A DNA stretch of 64,000 nucleotides from Nageia nagi (Eukaryota; Pinophyta), in assembly GCA_050084985.1 (NCBI GenBank), contig JBITNC010000001.1, forward strand, positions 198,400,001-198,464,000, read 5' to 3'. A program made the translations under genes and the position numbers. Below, in pieces: positions 25,650-40,250 of the stretch (positions are counted from its first letter, which is position 1; every line of letters begins with the position of its first letter). The notes below the pieces were generated by a model. The model worked only from the letters and a program-made list of their open reading frames with translations, was not told the DNA's origin and ran no database searches.

Positions 25650-26410
25650 TAATAGATCGATTGGGGAATTGATATAAAAATACCATTAAATCCTAAATTA
25701 GCCAAAAACAATGTACTTATATATTATCCATCGCAATAATGGTAGGGTAAGATTTAGTCAAAGAACTATTTTTGCTTCATCCATATACCTAACACAACCA
25801 ACAAGGTCAACCATACATCTATAATGTTCCATTATGGGTGTAATACAACAATATTCATTCATGGATTTGAAGTATTGATAGCCCTCTTTCACTAGACCTG
25901 CATAGCTACATGTAGATAATATAGTAAAAATGTAATATCAACTCGATTAATGCCCACATATTCCAATTGTTCAAATAATTTGATAGCTTCCTTGCTATAA
26001 CCATTACTTGCATACACTGCAATCATTGCACTCTATGAAATTATTTGTTCTTTAGAAATTTTATCAAACAAAACCTTTTGTTGTGCTAATGCTCCAACAT
26101 TTTGCATCCGTGTCTATCATGGTTGTTATCATAATTACATGCAAAAGAAACCCACATCTAATTATTTTTCCATGAATGTCCATGTTCCATTTTAAAGCTA
26201 CAAAAGTTGGACATATAGGAAGAATAATTGCGAAGTTATTACATTTGGTCTAAAATCAATCAATTGAATTTTTTGAAAATACTCAAGGAATTTCAAACTA
26301 TACATTTTTTGTGCATATCCTATGATCATTGTAGTCCATGAGATTGTGTCTTTCTAATACATTTTGTTTTCAAGACAATTCTCCACGAATATTGAAAAGC
26401 TTCCTTTACA
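25650..26410 (-). pseudogene. Pentatricopeptide-repeat (PPR) protein fragment, broken
   Basis: PPR proteins bind organelle RNA in plants and are nuclear genes. The minus strand reads, across frameshifts, KDTISWTTMIIGYAQKMYSL and FRPNVITSQLFF, then MDIHGKIIRCGFLLH, then IDTDAKCWSI. After a shift come KVLFDKISKEQIIS-stop-SAMI, YASNGYSKEAIKLFEQLEYV and VDITFLLYY, and finally YFKSMNEYC and EHYRCMVDLVG. This is the repeat pattern of plant PLS-class PPR proteins (SWTTMI-x-GYAQ, IHG-x-IIR-x-GF, YAKCGSI, VSWNAMI, HYxCMVDLxGR). It covers about two and a half repeats plus the start of the E region. Several stops and shifts and lack of both ends make it a pseudogene fragment, perhaps moved here by duplication. 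Confidence 0.75.
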
Positions 26411-28000
26411 TTACCTATTCAAGAAAGATGCCTATTCCTTCCTTCTTACATAACTTATCTTCACCAACTTGTAAGGCATAATTACATAATTACTATCGCA
26501 TATTTTATACATAACATAATCATAGCATGAATACATAATTGAGTGTATATATTTTATAGCATATTATAACCTGAATGCAAAATATAATATACTTGCATAT
26601 TGATAATACTATTTTCCACATTCTAAAGTATCATCCTCTTGCTTATACAACTACATTAGTCATAGCATACATAACATGATCTTGTTGAACATATAATATT
26701 TTAACATTAATGTCTCATCATTTCTAATAAGCTTACATGATGAGGTTTGGGTATAACATAATACTCATGGTCAATACTATTGCAAACTTTCATAACAAGA
26801 CTTTGGTTCAACTAACCAAGCATTGTCAACATTATTGTGTATATCATGCTTGCATATTAAGGCTTGAGAACAACATATCATTAGATTGGTCATACTACTA
26901 CATTGTCCACATCGAACATTCATATCAATGTATGGAAAAACTACACAACAATATATAACAAAACTATTGTATTGTCCTTAGCATGTAGAGTAGTATATGA
27001 TGAAACTATTGTATTATCCATAGCTTACTTGTAAAATAATATATGGAAAAACTATTGTATTGTCCATGACATACTTGTAGATATAACTTACTATATCACT
27101 TCGTATTTGCTTCAACACTTGCAAGATACACATTTGCATATCATAATCATGGAAATACTATGACATTTTGTTTAAAAGTGAATGCACCTACTATTGTTAA
27201 CTATATCTATAAAGTTCTTTTTTATTTTTTATTTTTATAAAGTTGAATTCAAGGAATCATAACTCCAAACAATCCTAACATGAAAGAATCAGAAACTTTA
27301 TATGCATTCCCTTAGCTTAATAATTTGTTACTCTTGTAGAATTGAATGCTTCATTTAAATTGAGTATTAATAATATTTTCATCCAAAGAAAGATATATAT
27401 CCACTACCACACCTACAATTATTGCACAAACCTGGTATTCTTCAAAATTTTGCAAACCCATTTCAAGATACTTATTGAACACTTTTGTAATAGTCTAATC
27501 CTTATCTTTCATTTATTAGAGTTAAAAAATAATGGAAGGCGTGAAAAGGAAGAAACATTATGGAGATGAGAGTTTATAATATGGATAATATCTTATTGCT
27601 CTTTGGAAGAGACTTGCTTTGAATTTTACGTTAGAGGTAAATGAAGATTTGCATATAGTTAAATGTAATATGAGATCTAGTCATAAGTGTTTAAGAAGGC
27701 ATAAATGCTTGACTTACTTTATTTCCCCCCAAGCCTTTAAAACAATAGAATGGTATTATTGGGGTTTTGGGGTGCTTAATAATAAATATAATTTTATGAA
27801 AGGAAGAGAATGACTATTGGAGGACCATAGGAAAGCATAATATGATCATCCATTAAAATAAACCTAGTTGATTATTATGTTTTAATTATTAATCTAAGTG
27901 GCTAAGATGATAATCATGTTTATCTTTCTCATTTTTTGATTAATGATAAATGTATAATTCAAATATTTAATATTATGTTATTAGAGGTTAAAAGTAGATT
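26411..28000. other. AT-rich stretch with short tandem repeats
   Basis: No gene was recognised. Open frames at 26737-26958, 27342-27569 and 27619-27813 carry no known motif. At 26958-27085 three to four ~50-bp units sharing AAACTATTGTATTxTCC and ACTTGTA run in tandem. Confidence 0.4.
26958..27090. repeat. Tandem repeat, ~50 bp, three diverged units
   Basis: Units start near 26960, 27003 and 27049. All contain AAACTATTGTATT and a following CC(A/T)TAGC or CCATGAC. A weaker earlier copy (CTACTACATTGTCC) lies near 26893. Confidence 0.6.
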
Positions 28001-28019
28001 GTAAAGTAAGATATTGTGG

Positions 28020-29295
28020 AATGGATTACGAAACCATGAGGGATTTCAAGCCATGTTAAGAGAGATGTAGTCCTTGAAGATAAACATAGAAAAAGGTTGT
28101 TTCTAGGACCATAGGAGTTCTTGGGTGCATGTTGAGCTTATGACACTAGTGCCATATTAGATTATTAGCCTTGACTATAAAATTGATGAGATGCAAGTAG
28201 GCATCATTAAAGAGAACCTTGATAAATGTGAACATTTATCTAAACTAAGGCATGATCACGAGAAGTTGGTCATTCCTAATCAAATAGGAACTAGGATGGT
28301 TGAGGACTTGTCTTACAACAATGCGTGGTGATCCATAATGAGGAGGCGATGTTAATACCAGTAATGGGGTTACAATCCATTATTGCCATACAATCACACA
28401 TCAATGTCATAGTAGTGACATTGATCTTGATGATTTCATGGGTAGATGGATTCATCAATCACCAAGGCATACATTATGTTACCATAAGGAAATAATAAGA
28501 AATGGTTCTTAGTATAGTATGTTAGGCAAAAGGATGTGCATGATTTTTTAAGTGTTACGGGCCTTAAAAATAACCCTAATAAATGCCATGACTAAATGTT
28601 CAATGTTATATATTTGAATGGAAAATGGGAAGGTTATTAATTTTGTGTCTTCCAACGAATCATGTTAGGAAGTGAACCTTGGACATTGAGAAGGTTGATC
28701 ACCTTCTGACCCCTTGGATGGTTATTTGCAATGACAATGAACCAAGTGGATATGACTAATTAGTTGTTATATGTTTAGGTTCTTGAACTTACATGTATTT
28801 TATCTATTAAAACAAAACAAAAAAATGTGTTCTCTCCCAAGGTCAAGAAAGAGGGTTATGGAACTTTGTAAACATCACCAATAGCTCAAAGCAAGAAATT
28901 GCAAAGAAGGATCTAATTGTAGAAAGATTAAGAAATGGTAAAATGGAAGAACATGTCAATATGCAAACGAAAGGTTCAACAAAGAAGAGGCATGACAAAG
29001 GCCTCAAAAAAAAAGCAAAGACTAAGTTATGTAAAATGCTCTTATTGTGAATGCCTAGGACAAGAAGCCCTAAGAAATTCCAATAACTCGAATTATGGAT
29101 CCTCAAGTTTAGGAGCAGATAAAGGAATGTTAGACAACAATGAGAGAAGCATTAGGACAAGAGCATTTTGACGAAGATATCGATCTGTACAAAGAACTAC
29201 CAAAGGCTATAGGAGTCAAGATGAAGACAAGAAAGGACAACAAAGATAAGAATAAGCTCAAAAGGGAAGGAGGAAATCTTAGAGTGATTTTCTAA
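28020..29295 (+). pseudogene. Unrecognised coding-like relic
   Basis: I do not recognise a family. The plus strand at 28030-28330 reads about 100 residues with only two stops (FQAMLREM-stop-SLKINIEKG, then YKIDEMQVGIIKENLDKCEH, KLRHDHEKLVIPNQIG). At 29130-29295 it reads MREALGQEHFDEDIDLYKEL, then a Lys-rich tail. Amino-acid composition looks like protein rather than random frame, but there is no motif, and the segment between contains many stops. It may be a remnant of another unknown retroelement ORF. Confidence 0.3.
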
Positions 29296-29815
29296 AATAA
29301 AAGCCCTTCAGGCTATTTCTCCCAACAAAAGATACAGGAAATGACTAGCTTTGTAATGGCTTTTGTAAATGATCATGGATTATAACAATTACTAAGTTGT
29401 TGGTAGATAATAACTTTTCTAATGAATTTTGGCTACTAAGTGAACTATATTGAATTTTTTATACAAGTTTTGGAACATTGTATAAATAACCCCTTTTTTA
29501 CCATTACAAAAAAATGCTACCATAGATATTTCTCTTATAAAAGGCCATAAGAGGAAGCCATGAGAAACATCTAAATTATGTTTTAAGTTCACTCATTTTG
29601 GAGGTTTTCCCATAGAAGAGACCTATAAAATACAAAGCAAAGTGTTATTTTTCGATTATTTTATTTTGCATTTGAATGTCTCCTTTTCTATATTTATACA
29701 ATGTGATACATTGTTAATGTTTTTATTAACAATATTTATCTTCCATGCAAAGTTTAGATTCTCGATCGAATACCACATCATTTAGCAAGTCTATACTTGT
29801 AGCTTCACATGAATC

Positions 29816-30114
29816 TGTAAAGCCCACTCTTAGGTTTGCAAATCCAAATTCTATTAACTCCAAAATTCATGTATTACATCAATACAACATTCATAAATAG
29901 ACGAAAAAGTGGCTTATCACTTCCCCTTCCTCAAGAGACTCTTTAACTGCCTAAAGACTTTACAACTTCATCTTACTATGACCTTTGGAATTCCTCCAAC
30001 ACACAAATCCGAAAATACATAAATATAAAATACTTTCTCACACCTACACACTTATAACACCTAAATCTAATTATTTACATTCAAATTTAATCCCTAAGGA
30101 TTAGGTTTCCAACA
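29816..30114 (-). repeat. Left (3') LTR of the gag-only element
   Basis: It has plus-strand ends TGTAAAGCCC and TTTCCAACA, so on the minus strand it runs TGTTGGAAA...GGGCTTTACA. It matches 32635-32932 over its whole length with scattered substitutions and a few short indels. Confidence 0.9.
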
Positions 30115-30123
30115 TCCCCCCTT
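30115..30123 (-). other. Polypurine tract
   Basis: AAGGGGGGA on the minus strand, directly before the 3' LTR start TGTTGG. It would prime plus-strand DNA. Confidence 0.75.
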
Positions 30124-30259
30124 AATCCGAAAGGGATTAAGAAAGAAATAAAAAGATGTCCCTCAAGGTGTGTAGAACATTCTTCAATAGCAAAAAAAAT
30201 AAGCAATCTCTTCAAAAGATCCACCTCAAGGATTAAGCCCAAGTTCCTCCCCTTAATCT

Positions 30260-31165
30260 GAAGGGGTAAATTACAATCTAAGTACTCATAAGTTCCACTA
30301 TTACAATCTGCAAAGATGGCAAGAGCATAATCAAAAACATTGTCATCATAGGCCGCCTTATTTTTATTATGCTCCCTTTTTTCTTTAATCTTTTCCTATG
30401 GTGCCCAACAAATTTTGGCATTATGACCTTATTGCTCACAACGATCACGAAAAGAAATAGTTTTCTCATTTTGATTTTGTGTATTCCCCTTTTCTTTCCT
30501 CTTTGCTTTTCCTTTTGAGCTACCTTCTTCTTTAGGAGAATCTTGAGAACTATTCTTTCACTTTTAAGCAATACAAAGAGTTTCACTATCCAACTCCTTT
30601 CTAAAAGCCTTTTCACATTCAACAATTTTTCCAACCAAAAGATCAAATGTAAGAGACTTCAAATTACCATTGGCTTAAAGTGATTCAAGATAGTGGAATA
30701 GGTAGGATAAAGAGCTTTGATGTAAGCCGTGAGAGCAATATCAACTTTGACACCCGAAGCATTAAGACCATGCATAATAGCTTTAATTTCCCAAGCAAGA
30801 GCCATGGGATCACTATCCTTCAACTCAAGGTTGAAGAGCTTCAATTGAAGTTGGATAAATTCCAACTCGAAGTATCATACAAGTCCTTCAATTTCTTTAA
30901 AGCTTTCCAAGCATCACTTGCAACGAACTTGATGTGGCGGCTAACTTCTTCACTCATCAAAGAAATTAAGGCATAAGTTTTCTTGTTCTTTACATTCCAT
31001 ATTGGAAGCTCCTTTGCCTACATTGAATTAGTAGGAGGATTGTCACCATCACAAACACCATCCCAGAAATCATTGAAAATGAGATTGTTTGTAATTTTTC
31101 TGTCATACTTCCCAATTGTCCTTTCCAGTCAAAACAACTCCAATAATGGAAACAAGGGAATGCAT
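30260..31165 (-). pseudogene. Copia gag of the gag-only element (broken)
   Basis: Capsid/nucleocapsid protein. From the ATG at 31165 the minus strand reads GKDNWEV-stop-QKI, then DFWDGVCDGDNPPT, KKTYALISLMSEEVSRHIKF and DAWKALKKLKDLYDTS. Then comes an open stretch at 30865-30659 with LIQLQLKLFNLELKDSDPMA and ASGVKVDIALTAYIKALYPT. Near 30450-30400 the zinc knuckle survives in part as C-E-Q-stop-G-H-N-A-K-I-C-W, its first Cys lost. These are clear copia gag hallmarks. Several stops and frameshifts rule out a functional product. Gag ends just before the polypurine tract with no pol after it. Confidence 0.85.
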
Positions 31166-31199
31166 GGTTATGAGAAGAAAAAAATAAATTCCTTCTAAA

Positions 31200-32620
31200 A
31201 AGGTGTGGTCATGAAAAATGGACAACTTAGTGTTAGCAGTTAAAATAGTGTCCTTCAAAAGTTTTAAAAAAATTATTTAGTAAAAATAACTATTTAAATA
31301 TTAGTAGTTTCAAATATTTAAATATATATAAAAAATTAAATATTTAAATTTATAAAAGATTTACCAAATAAAATTATATGGCTAGCGATAAAACAAGTGG
31401 GACTGGACATGTGCATGGTGGTCAGGAATAGGCTTGGTGAGCTGGTCCACGTAGGGTCTGGGATGAAAACTCAGCAAGCACAGTTACAACGTACACACGA
31501 ACAGGAATTTTATGACAAGATGCATGAGTAGACAATTTTCAACTAACACTAGGAATACCATAAACAACAGGAGCACCACAAATTCGGTAGGCACGTGCAA
31601 GAAATGTTACAATGCTCAATCATAATTGAGAGTAACGTTCACACAACAAGTCTTTCACAGATCCAAAATGAACTCCTCACAAACTAGCAGAGGCACGCAA
31701 GAATTTTATATTGTTTAACACAATGTAGGATGCAAATAATGATAGACAGTTTCAATGCACAACACTACGAATGGATGTCAGAAGTACATCTATCATTGAA
31801 CAAGGAATGAACTTCTTCATGAGATTCCCTTGCTGATGAATACAAGAGCATTATGGACGAATTCAGTAGGTAGAAATGTACAACAAAACAATGCCAAACG
31901 TAGTCTTCACCATAAGCAAGAACTCCACAAGGCTGAGAACAATCTTGAATCCACAACAAACATGCACCCAAAATACACCAACAAAGGGAACGAAGTTGAA
32001 CAGAGCAGATCACATAGAAACAAAACACATAGAAGCACGCGGATACACCACACCAACTACACCTTCTCATGCAATCTTATTAAATAAATGCCCACCAAAA
32101 ATAAACAACAAAAGCACCACTTCGCACAACCAAACCCAGCAAATGAAACAAGAATACACTGCCAAGTAATTAAATGCAGCCATCAAACAACTTTCTACCT
32201 CCTTAGCAACAACAATCCATAGATTCTTACTGAAATTTCTTCACAGATCTGGCATGAAACAACCAACTCTATTGCATGGAAAGAAGGGCTGATCTACAAC
32301 TTAGGTTGAGATGGCATTGCTATTAGAACACTAGCCATAAAAACAACCTAACATCTATCACTAAAAAACACATACAACAGAAAGAATAATAATAGTTTAA
32401 CCCATGAAGAAAAACATTGAAAAACCCTATGAACAACAAAAGAAACAAACATTAGCAGCCTCTAAAAACTTGAATGTAAGAATTTAATAGAAATGGGTAT
32501 CCAAAACATTTCACAAAATTGAAAATAGATAACCATACTAAAAGTTATGTACAAAATGGAAGATTTGAGTCTACTCGAATTTGCAAGAAGAAACTCACAT
32601 GGGAAGCCAAAAATGCACCA
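31200..32620 (-). other. Long leader of the gag-only element
   Basis: About 1.4 kb between the primer-binding site and gag without a convincing ORF on the element strand. Several open frames on the other strand (31830-32169) lack motifs and are taken as chance. A copia leader is normally much shorter, so this may be packaging sequence or a captured fragment. Confidence 0.5.
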
Positions 32621-32633
32621 AGCTCTGATACCA
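32621..32633 (-). promoter_or_regulatory. tRNA-Met primer-binding site
   Basis: The minus strand reads TGGTATCAGAGCT starting one base after the end of the right LTR, the standard copia primer site. Confidence 0.85.
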
Positions 32634-32634
32634 C

Positions 32635-32932
32635 TGTAAGGCTCACTCTTAGATTTGCAAATTCAAATTCTATTAACTCCAAAATTTATGTGTTACATCA
32701 ATACAACATTCATAAAGAGAGGAAAAAATGACTTATCACTTCACCTTCCTCAAGAGACTCTTTAACTGTCTAAAGACTCCAACTTCATTTTACTATGACC
32801 TTTGGAATTACTCCAACACACAAATCCGAAAATACATAAATATAAAATACTTTCTCACACATACACACTTATAACACCTAAAATCTAATTATTTACATTC
32901 AACTTTAATCCCTAAGGATTAGATTTCCAAAA
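32635..32932 (-). repeat. Right (5') LTR of the gag-only element
   Basis: The plus-strand left end is TGTAAGGCTC and the right end TTTCCAAAA, where the canonical CCAACA end has one substitution. It is followed by the GAATC target duplication. Confidence 0.9.
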
Positions 32933-32937
32933 GAATC

Positions 32938-36185
<3,248 letters not shown>

Positions 36186-36189
36186 GAAG

Positions 36190-37450
36190 CTCTAAAAGTA
36201 TTCAAACTTTCCACTGTCAAGATATTTGGGGAAGCCATCTACAATTTGCCCTTTTATGGAAATGAAGCGAAGTTGAATGCTGTGTAAAAAAAAATGACCC
36301 GAATGAAATGCACCTGTATCTAAATGTGTTTGGTTCGCTCATGAAAAATAAGATTTCAAACCAGTTTCAATAAACCCTAATTGTCGCAATCCAGAATAGT
36401 CAGTTATTTATATGGTATCTCAATATATGTCAAAATGCGACATAACCATATTGCCTCACAAACAACATCTGCAACAACATGGTATTCCAACTTTGTGGTA
36501 GACTTGAATGTGATACTTTGTTTCTTACTAGCCAATGAAATTGATCCAAATCCAAGGAAGAACACATATCCTGTCGTCGATCTCTTATCATCCAAGGATC
36601 CTCCATAATCTACAATTGTGTATCCAATCTTGATGAACTTATCGTTCTTCTTGTGCTCTAGGCTATAACTATTAGTGTCATTGATGTATCTTAGAACATG
36701 TTTTACCATGGTCTAGTGGGCTTTCTTTGGTTCATGCATAAATCGTGAAAGATAGCTAATGACATAGAAAATATCCAACCTAGTGCATGCAAGGTAAATT
36801 GACCCTCCAATCAATTGACGGTAGATAGTTAGATTTACCAATGGAGAACTATCATGACATGACAAATTTAAACCATGTTCAATTGGCATGTACATTGGTT
36901 GGCTTCTAACATACTTTTGGTGTACTTTATTTATTAAACACATATTTCGTCTTGCATTCGCAAACCTCCACTCCAAGGCAATAGTGAAGTAAGCCAAGTT
37001 CGGTCATGTTGAATAATCTTTCGAGGTCATATTTGCAAGATGTGATCAACTCCTCAGTACTGCCTATGATAACCAAATCATCGACATATATTACAACAAT
37101 GACAATCTCCTCCCCCCATGTTGTCGAAGGTAGGGGTTAGGATCATACGAACTCCTATTGAAGCCATGTTGTAGTAAGTGTTTGTCAATTTTGATATACC
37201 AAGCTCTTCAAGCCTGTTTCAAGCCATACAAAGACTTGATCAATCTACACACTTTTCCTTTGTCTAGATCAATAACAAACCCTTCAAATTGTTGCATGTA
37301 GACTTCTTTTTCTAAGTCTCCATTCAGAGAAGGTGCTCTTCACATCCATCTAATGGACTTTCTAGCCAAATTATGCAACCATTGCAAAGAAAATTATGAT
37401 GGTCTTTATCTTGGTTGTGGGAGAAAATGTCTCGTCATAGTCAATACCTT
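36190..37450 (-). pseudogene. Ty1/copia RT-RNase H remnant, cut by a chromovirus
   Basis: Near 37100-37000 the minus strand shows the region of the Y-V-D-D motif and of FNMTELGLLHY. It then reads QPMYMPIEHGLNLSCHD, YRQLIGGSIYLACTRLDIFY and SRFMHEPKKAHW. In RNase H, HVLRYINDTNSYSLEHKK leads to IGYTIVDYGGSLDDKRSTTG, where the family has C-D-A-D-W; the first Asp is Ile. FGSISLASKKQ and FHERTKHI follow, and the coding signal fades near 36190. The upstream part of RT, integrase and gag are missing. The break at 37450 coincides with an LTR start (TGTAATATCCCC), so the chromovirus probably landed in this copia element. Confidence 0.8.
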
Positions 37451-37454
37451 CCTT

Positions 37455-38431
37455 TGTAATATCCCCAAATTAAAATATACAAACCCTAGTTGAAATATTA
37501 TGAATTTAGCATATAAAAAATTTTATCTATGCAATTAATATTATGATCTATCAATTAACCCAGAAATTGCACCAAAACCCACAAAATGGCATAGATCTAG
37601 TCATATAAATTTTATTAAATTTTGTTGCAAGTACAAAATGGATAGATCAACCAAAATCCATCACAAATAAACCACCAAAATGCACCATAATAAAGCCCTA
37701 AGCTGGATGTTTCACCCTACTAGCTGAATCTTACTGAAAATGTGCTCAAAATAGCTCCAAATAACCTCCACAAAATGGATGATCCTCTTAGCAGGGAAGA
37801 AACCCTCAAAATTGGAAAAGAACTCTTTTTCAAGTGGGGATGAATCTGTCTTGGATAGGATGCATCAGATATAGCAGTGAAAATCCAACATGCAATGCTC
37901 CTACTCAAGGTTGGTCTCCTCAAGTAGATCACCTAGAGGTCAACCTTCGTCCAAGTGCCCACTCCTATAGCTAGTTGTCTACAAGAGAAATTAGAGTACT
38001 TGTTGTTGCAATAATATTCCAAGGTTTTCAAGTTCAATCACTAGGCATGAGAAACCCTAAAGTAATGTGTCTTCCTCTCATCTATGTGAATGATCTCTTT
38101 TAGGGTTACATGATTCAATCCCTAAATCCAACATTCCACATTGGAGGGTTAATCTCCTCCCTTAGATGCCAATGTTCCACTTGAGGAAGATCCACCATAA
38201 CTTAAAAGACATTTTAGTCACATACTGAATAAATCACTAATGTTGGTTATATATTAAAATGCCTAATCTTTATTTAAAACACTTCTAAATACTTACTAAC
38301 TCCTCAAATATACTTTATTAAAAATAAAGCTTTACTATATATTAATAAAATAGGACGTCCTATTCTATTAGCCAAAATCCCATCATTAAAATATATTGGA
38401 GGAAATGGGACCCAATATTGGAGATATTACA
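37455..38431 (-). repeat. 3' LTR of chromovirus 1
   Basis: 977 bp with 9-bp inverted ends: plus-strand left end TGTAATATC, right end GATATTACA. On the minus strand it follows the purine run GGGAGGGAAGGACT just after the chromodomain. The matching 5' LTR is not found at the other side of the element, where a different LTR fragment begins at 41894. Confidence 0.75.
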
Positions 38432-38870
38432 AGTCCTTCCCTCCCAAATTGCTTATCCCCAAGCAATTCAGGGCTAGATGTTGAAGGATATCTGGTCCTT
38501 CCCAAGTAGCATCATCCATAGGAAAATCATTCCATTTGATAAGATATTCACTGATTACTTTGTTTCTCAGCTTTTCCTCTCTTCTACCTAAGATAATTTC
38601 AAATACCAAAATTAATTTCCCCTCATCATCAAGTGGTGGCAACATTTGTGAAGGTGTAACATGTCCAACTTTCTTCAAGCAAGAGACATGAAAATTATTG
38701 TGAATTTTACTGTTTGAAGGTAGTTCCAACTCATAGGCCACTTCCCTTACCTTCTTTAGTACCTTGTAATGGCCATAAAAACTTGATTGCAACTTTTTAG
38801 CTCCACTTCTTTTCAATGTGGACTACCTATAGGGTTGTAGACACAAATACACCATGTCTCCAACCTCAAA
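38432..38870 (-). pseudogene. Chromovirus 1 integrase C-terminus and chromodomain
   Basis: The reading is open for 129 residues from 38816. It gives AKKLQSSFYGHYKVLKKV and VAYELELPSNSKIHNNFHVS, the usual end of chromovirus integrase. Then VISEYLIKWNDFPMDDATWE, the chromodomain with its aromatic Tyr, Trp and Trp positions, follows. Chromodomains bind methylated histone tails and steer integration into heterochromatin. This is the best-kept part of the element. No stop occurs within the chromodomain. Confidence 0.85.
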
Positions 38871-38989
38871 AGTGCATTCAGAGTCCTATTCTGGTCAACA
38901 TATGTTTTTCGTTGATTTTATGCAATATGAATGTTATCCTTCAATGCTTTCAGGATATTTTGACTTTCTTGCACAAAATCCTTGGCCTT

Positions 38990-39700
38990 TGGCACCGTAC
39001 TATCACCTAACAACTAGCCAATCAAATTAGGACCATCATACCCATATAAAGGTTTGAATGGAGATATTTTAATAGCCATATAGCCATATGATAGGAAGAA
39101 TTATAACATAATTCTCCCAAGTGTAGCCACTTAATCCATGCATTTTGCTGCCCTGAGACATAATTTCTTAGGTATCTCTCCATGGATATATTGACAATTT
39201 TTGTTTGGCCATCTATTTGTGGGTGGTAGCTAGTGCTTGAGGTCAATGTTGTGCCACACAATTTGAATCATTCCTACCAAAACATGCTCATAAACTTGTT
39301 GTCCCTATCACTCAATATATTTTGGCAAACAATGAAGTCTAAACACCTCCTCAAAGAAAACTTTGCCAGTTGTATTGTTGTATAAGTAATTGAAATAGCA
39401 TAGAAGTGTGTAAATTTTGTCAATTTGTCCATTACTACATAAATGCAATCCTTACCTTGTACCTTTGGCAAGTTAGTGATGAAATCCATTGATACACTCC
39501 CATTTTTATTGGGAATGGGTAATGGTTGTAGCAGACCAGCTGACAATGTGTTTCATGTCTTGTTTTCTTGGCAAGTGGTACACTCCCTTACATGCCTAAG
39601 AACATCTACCTTTAGTCCTTTCCACTTAAATCTCTCTCGCAACTTCCTATAAGTCTTAAAAAACCCCGAGTGACCAGCCATAGGTGTGGTGTGCATGGTT
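38990..39700 (-). pseudogene. Chromovirus 1 integrase core (broken)
   Basis: VSMDFITNLPKVQGKDCIYV holds the first catalytic Asp and LSDRDNKFMSMFW the second. In SYHPQIDGQTKIVNISMERY the family Glu after Q-T is Lys (QTKIV), so the D-D-E triad is incomplete. Then YLRNYVSGQQNAWIKWLHL and ELCYNSSYH follow as in related elements. Stops and shifts separate the pieces. Confidence 0.8.
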
Positions 39701-39719
39701 GCAATTAATTCCTCTTTTA

Positions 39720-40250
39720 ACTTTGAATTTGGTACAATAAAAATTTTATTTTTTTTTATAGAAAATCAACCCTTCCTTCATATTGTACCTATCATCCGTC
39801 AAGTGGTCATCTAGAATCTTATATGCAAAATTATCCTTTACATACTTAGCCATGATTTTTACCTTCCAATCAATAGTAATAATGGAAACAAAGTGGAATG
39901 TGGGTGTCCTAGACAATGCATTAGTTGTATTTTTCTTTCCCTTAACAAATTCAATCTCAAAATCAAAGGCTTGCAACTTAGTGACTCATTTATGTTGTTT
40001 ATCAGTAAGATCACGCTATCCTAGGAAATATTTAAGACTTATGGTTAGTTCTTACCACAAACTTACCACCAATAAAATATTGGTTGAACTTGGACAATGT
40101 GCATAATGGCAAGCATTTCTTTGTTCTTTTTGCAAAAGTACAACCCCTATTCCCACACTTGAAGCATCACAATCAATGGTAAATGGTAACGAAAAATCAG
40201 GCATAGTAGTGGACAAGTAGCAATATCCCCTTCAAAGTCTCATAAGCTTT
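39720..40250 (-). pseudogene. Chromovirus 1 RNase H (broken)
   Basis: The end of the domain is readable: MQAFDFEIEFVKGKKNTTNA then LSRTP, where the usual N-x-x-A-D-A-L-S-R reads N-T-T-N-A-L-S-R; the Asp is Asn. The preceding part has a few matching short segments but many stops. Confidence 0.65.

Larger units (their letters stand above)
29811..32937 (-). mobile_element. Gag-only copia-type element with both LTRs and target duplication
   Basis: A complete insertion, 3.1 kb long. LTRs at 29816-30114 and 32635-32932 are about 298 bp and very alike. GAATC flanks both ends (29811-29815 and 32933-32937) as a 5-bp target duplication. The tRNA-Met primer-binding site (minus strand, TGGTATCAGAGCTTGG) abuts the right LTR, and a polypurine run AAGGGGGGA abuts the left one. 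The interior encodes a copia gag and goes straight from its end to the polypurine tract. Protease, integrase and RT are absent, so it is a non-autonomous element of the kind called TR-GAG in plants. It must have been copied with enzymes supplied by a full copia relative. Confidence 0.85.

Noticed and set aside
31765-32169. Overlapping plus- and minus-strand frames in the leader of the gag-only element
   Set aside because: No motif on either strand and no relation to gag or pol; best taken as chance frames.
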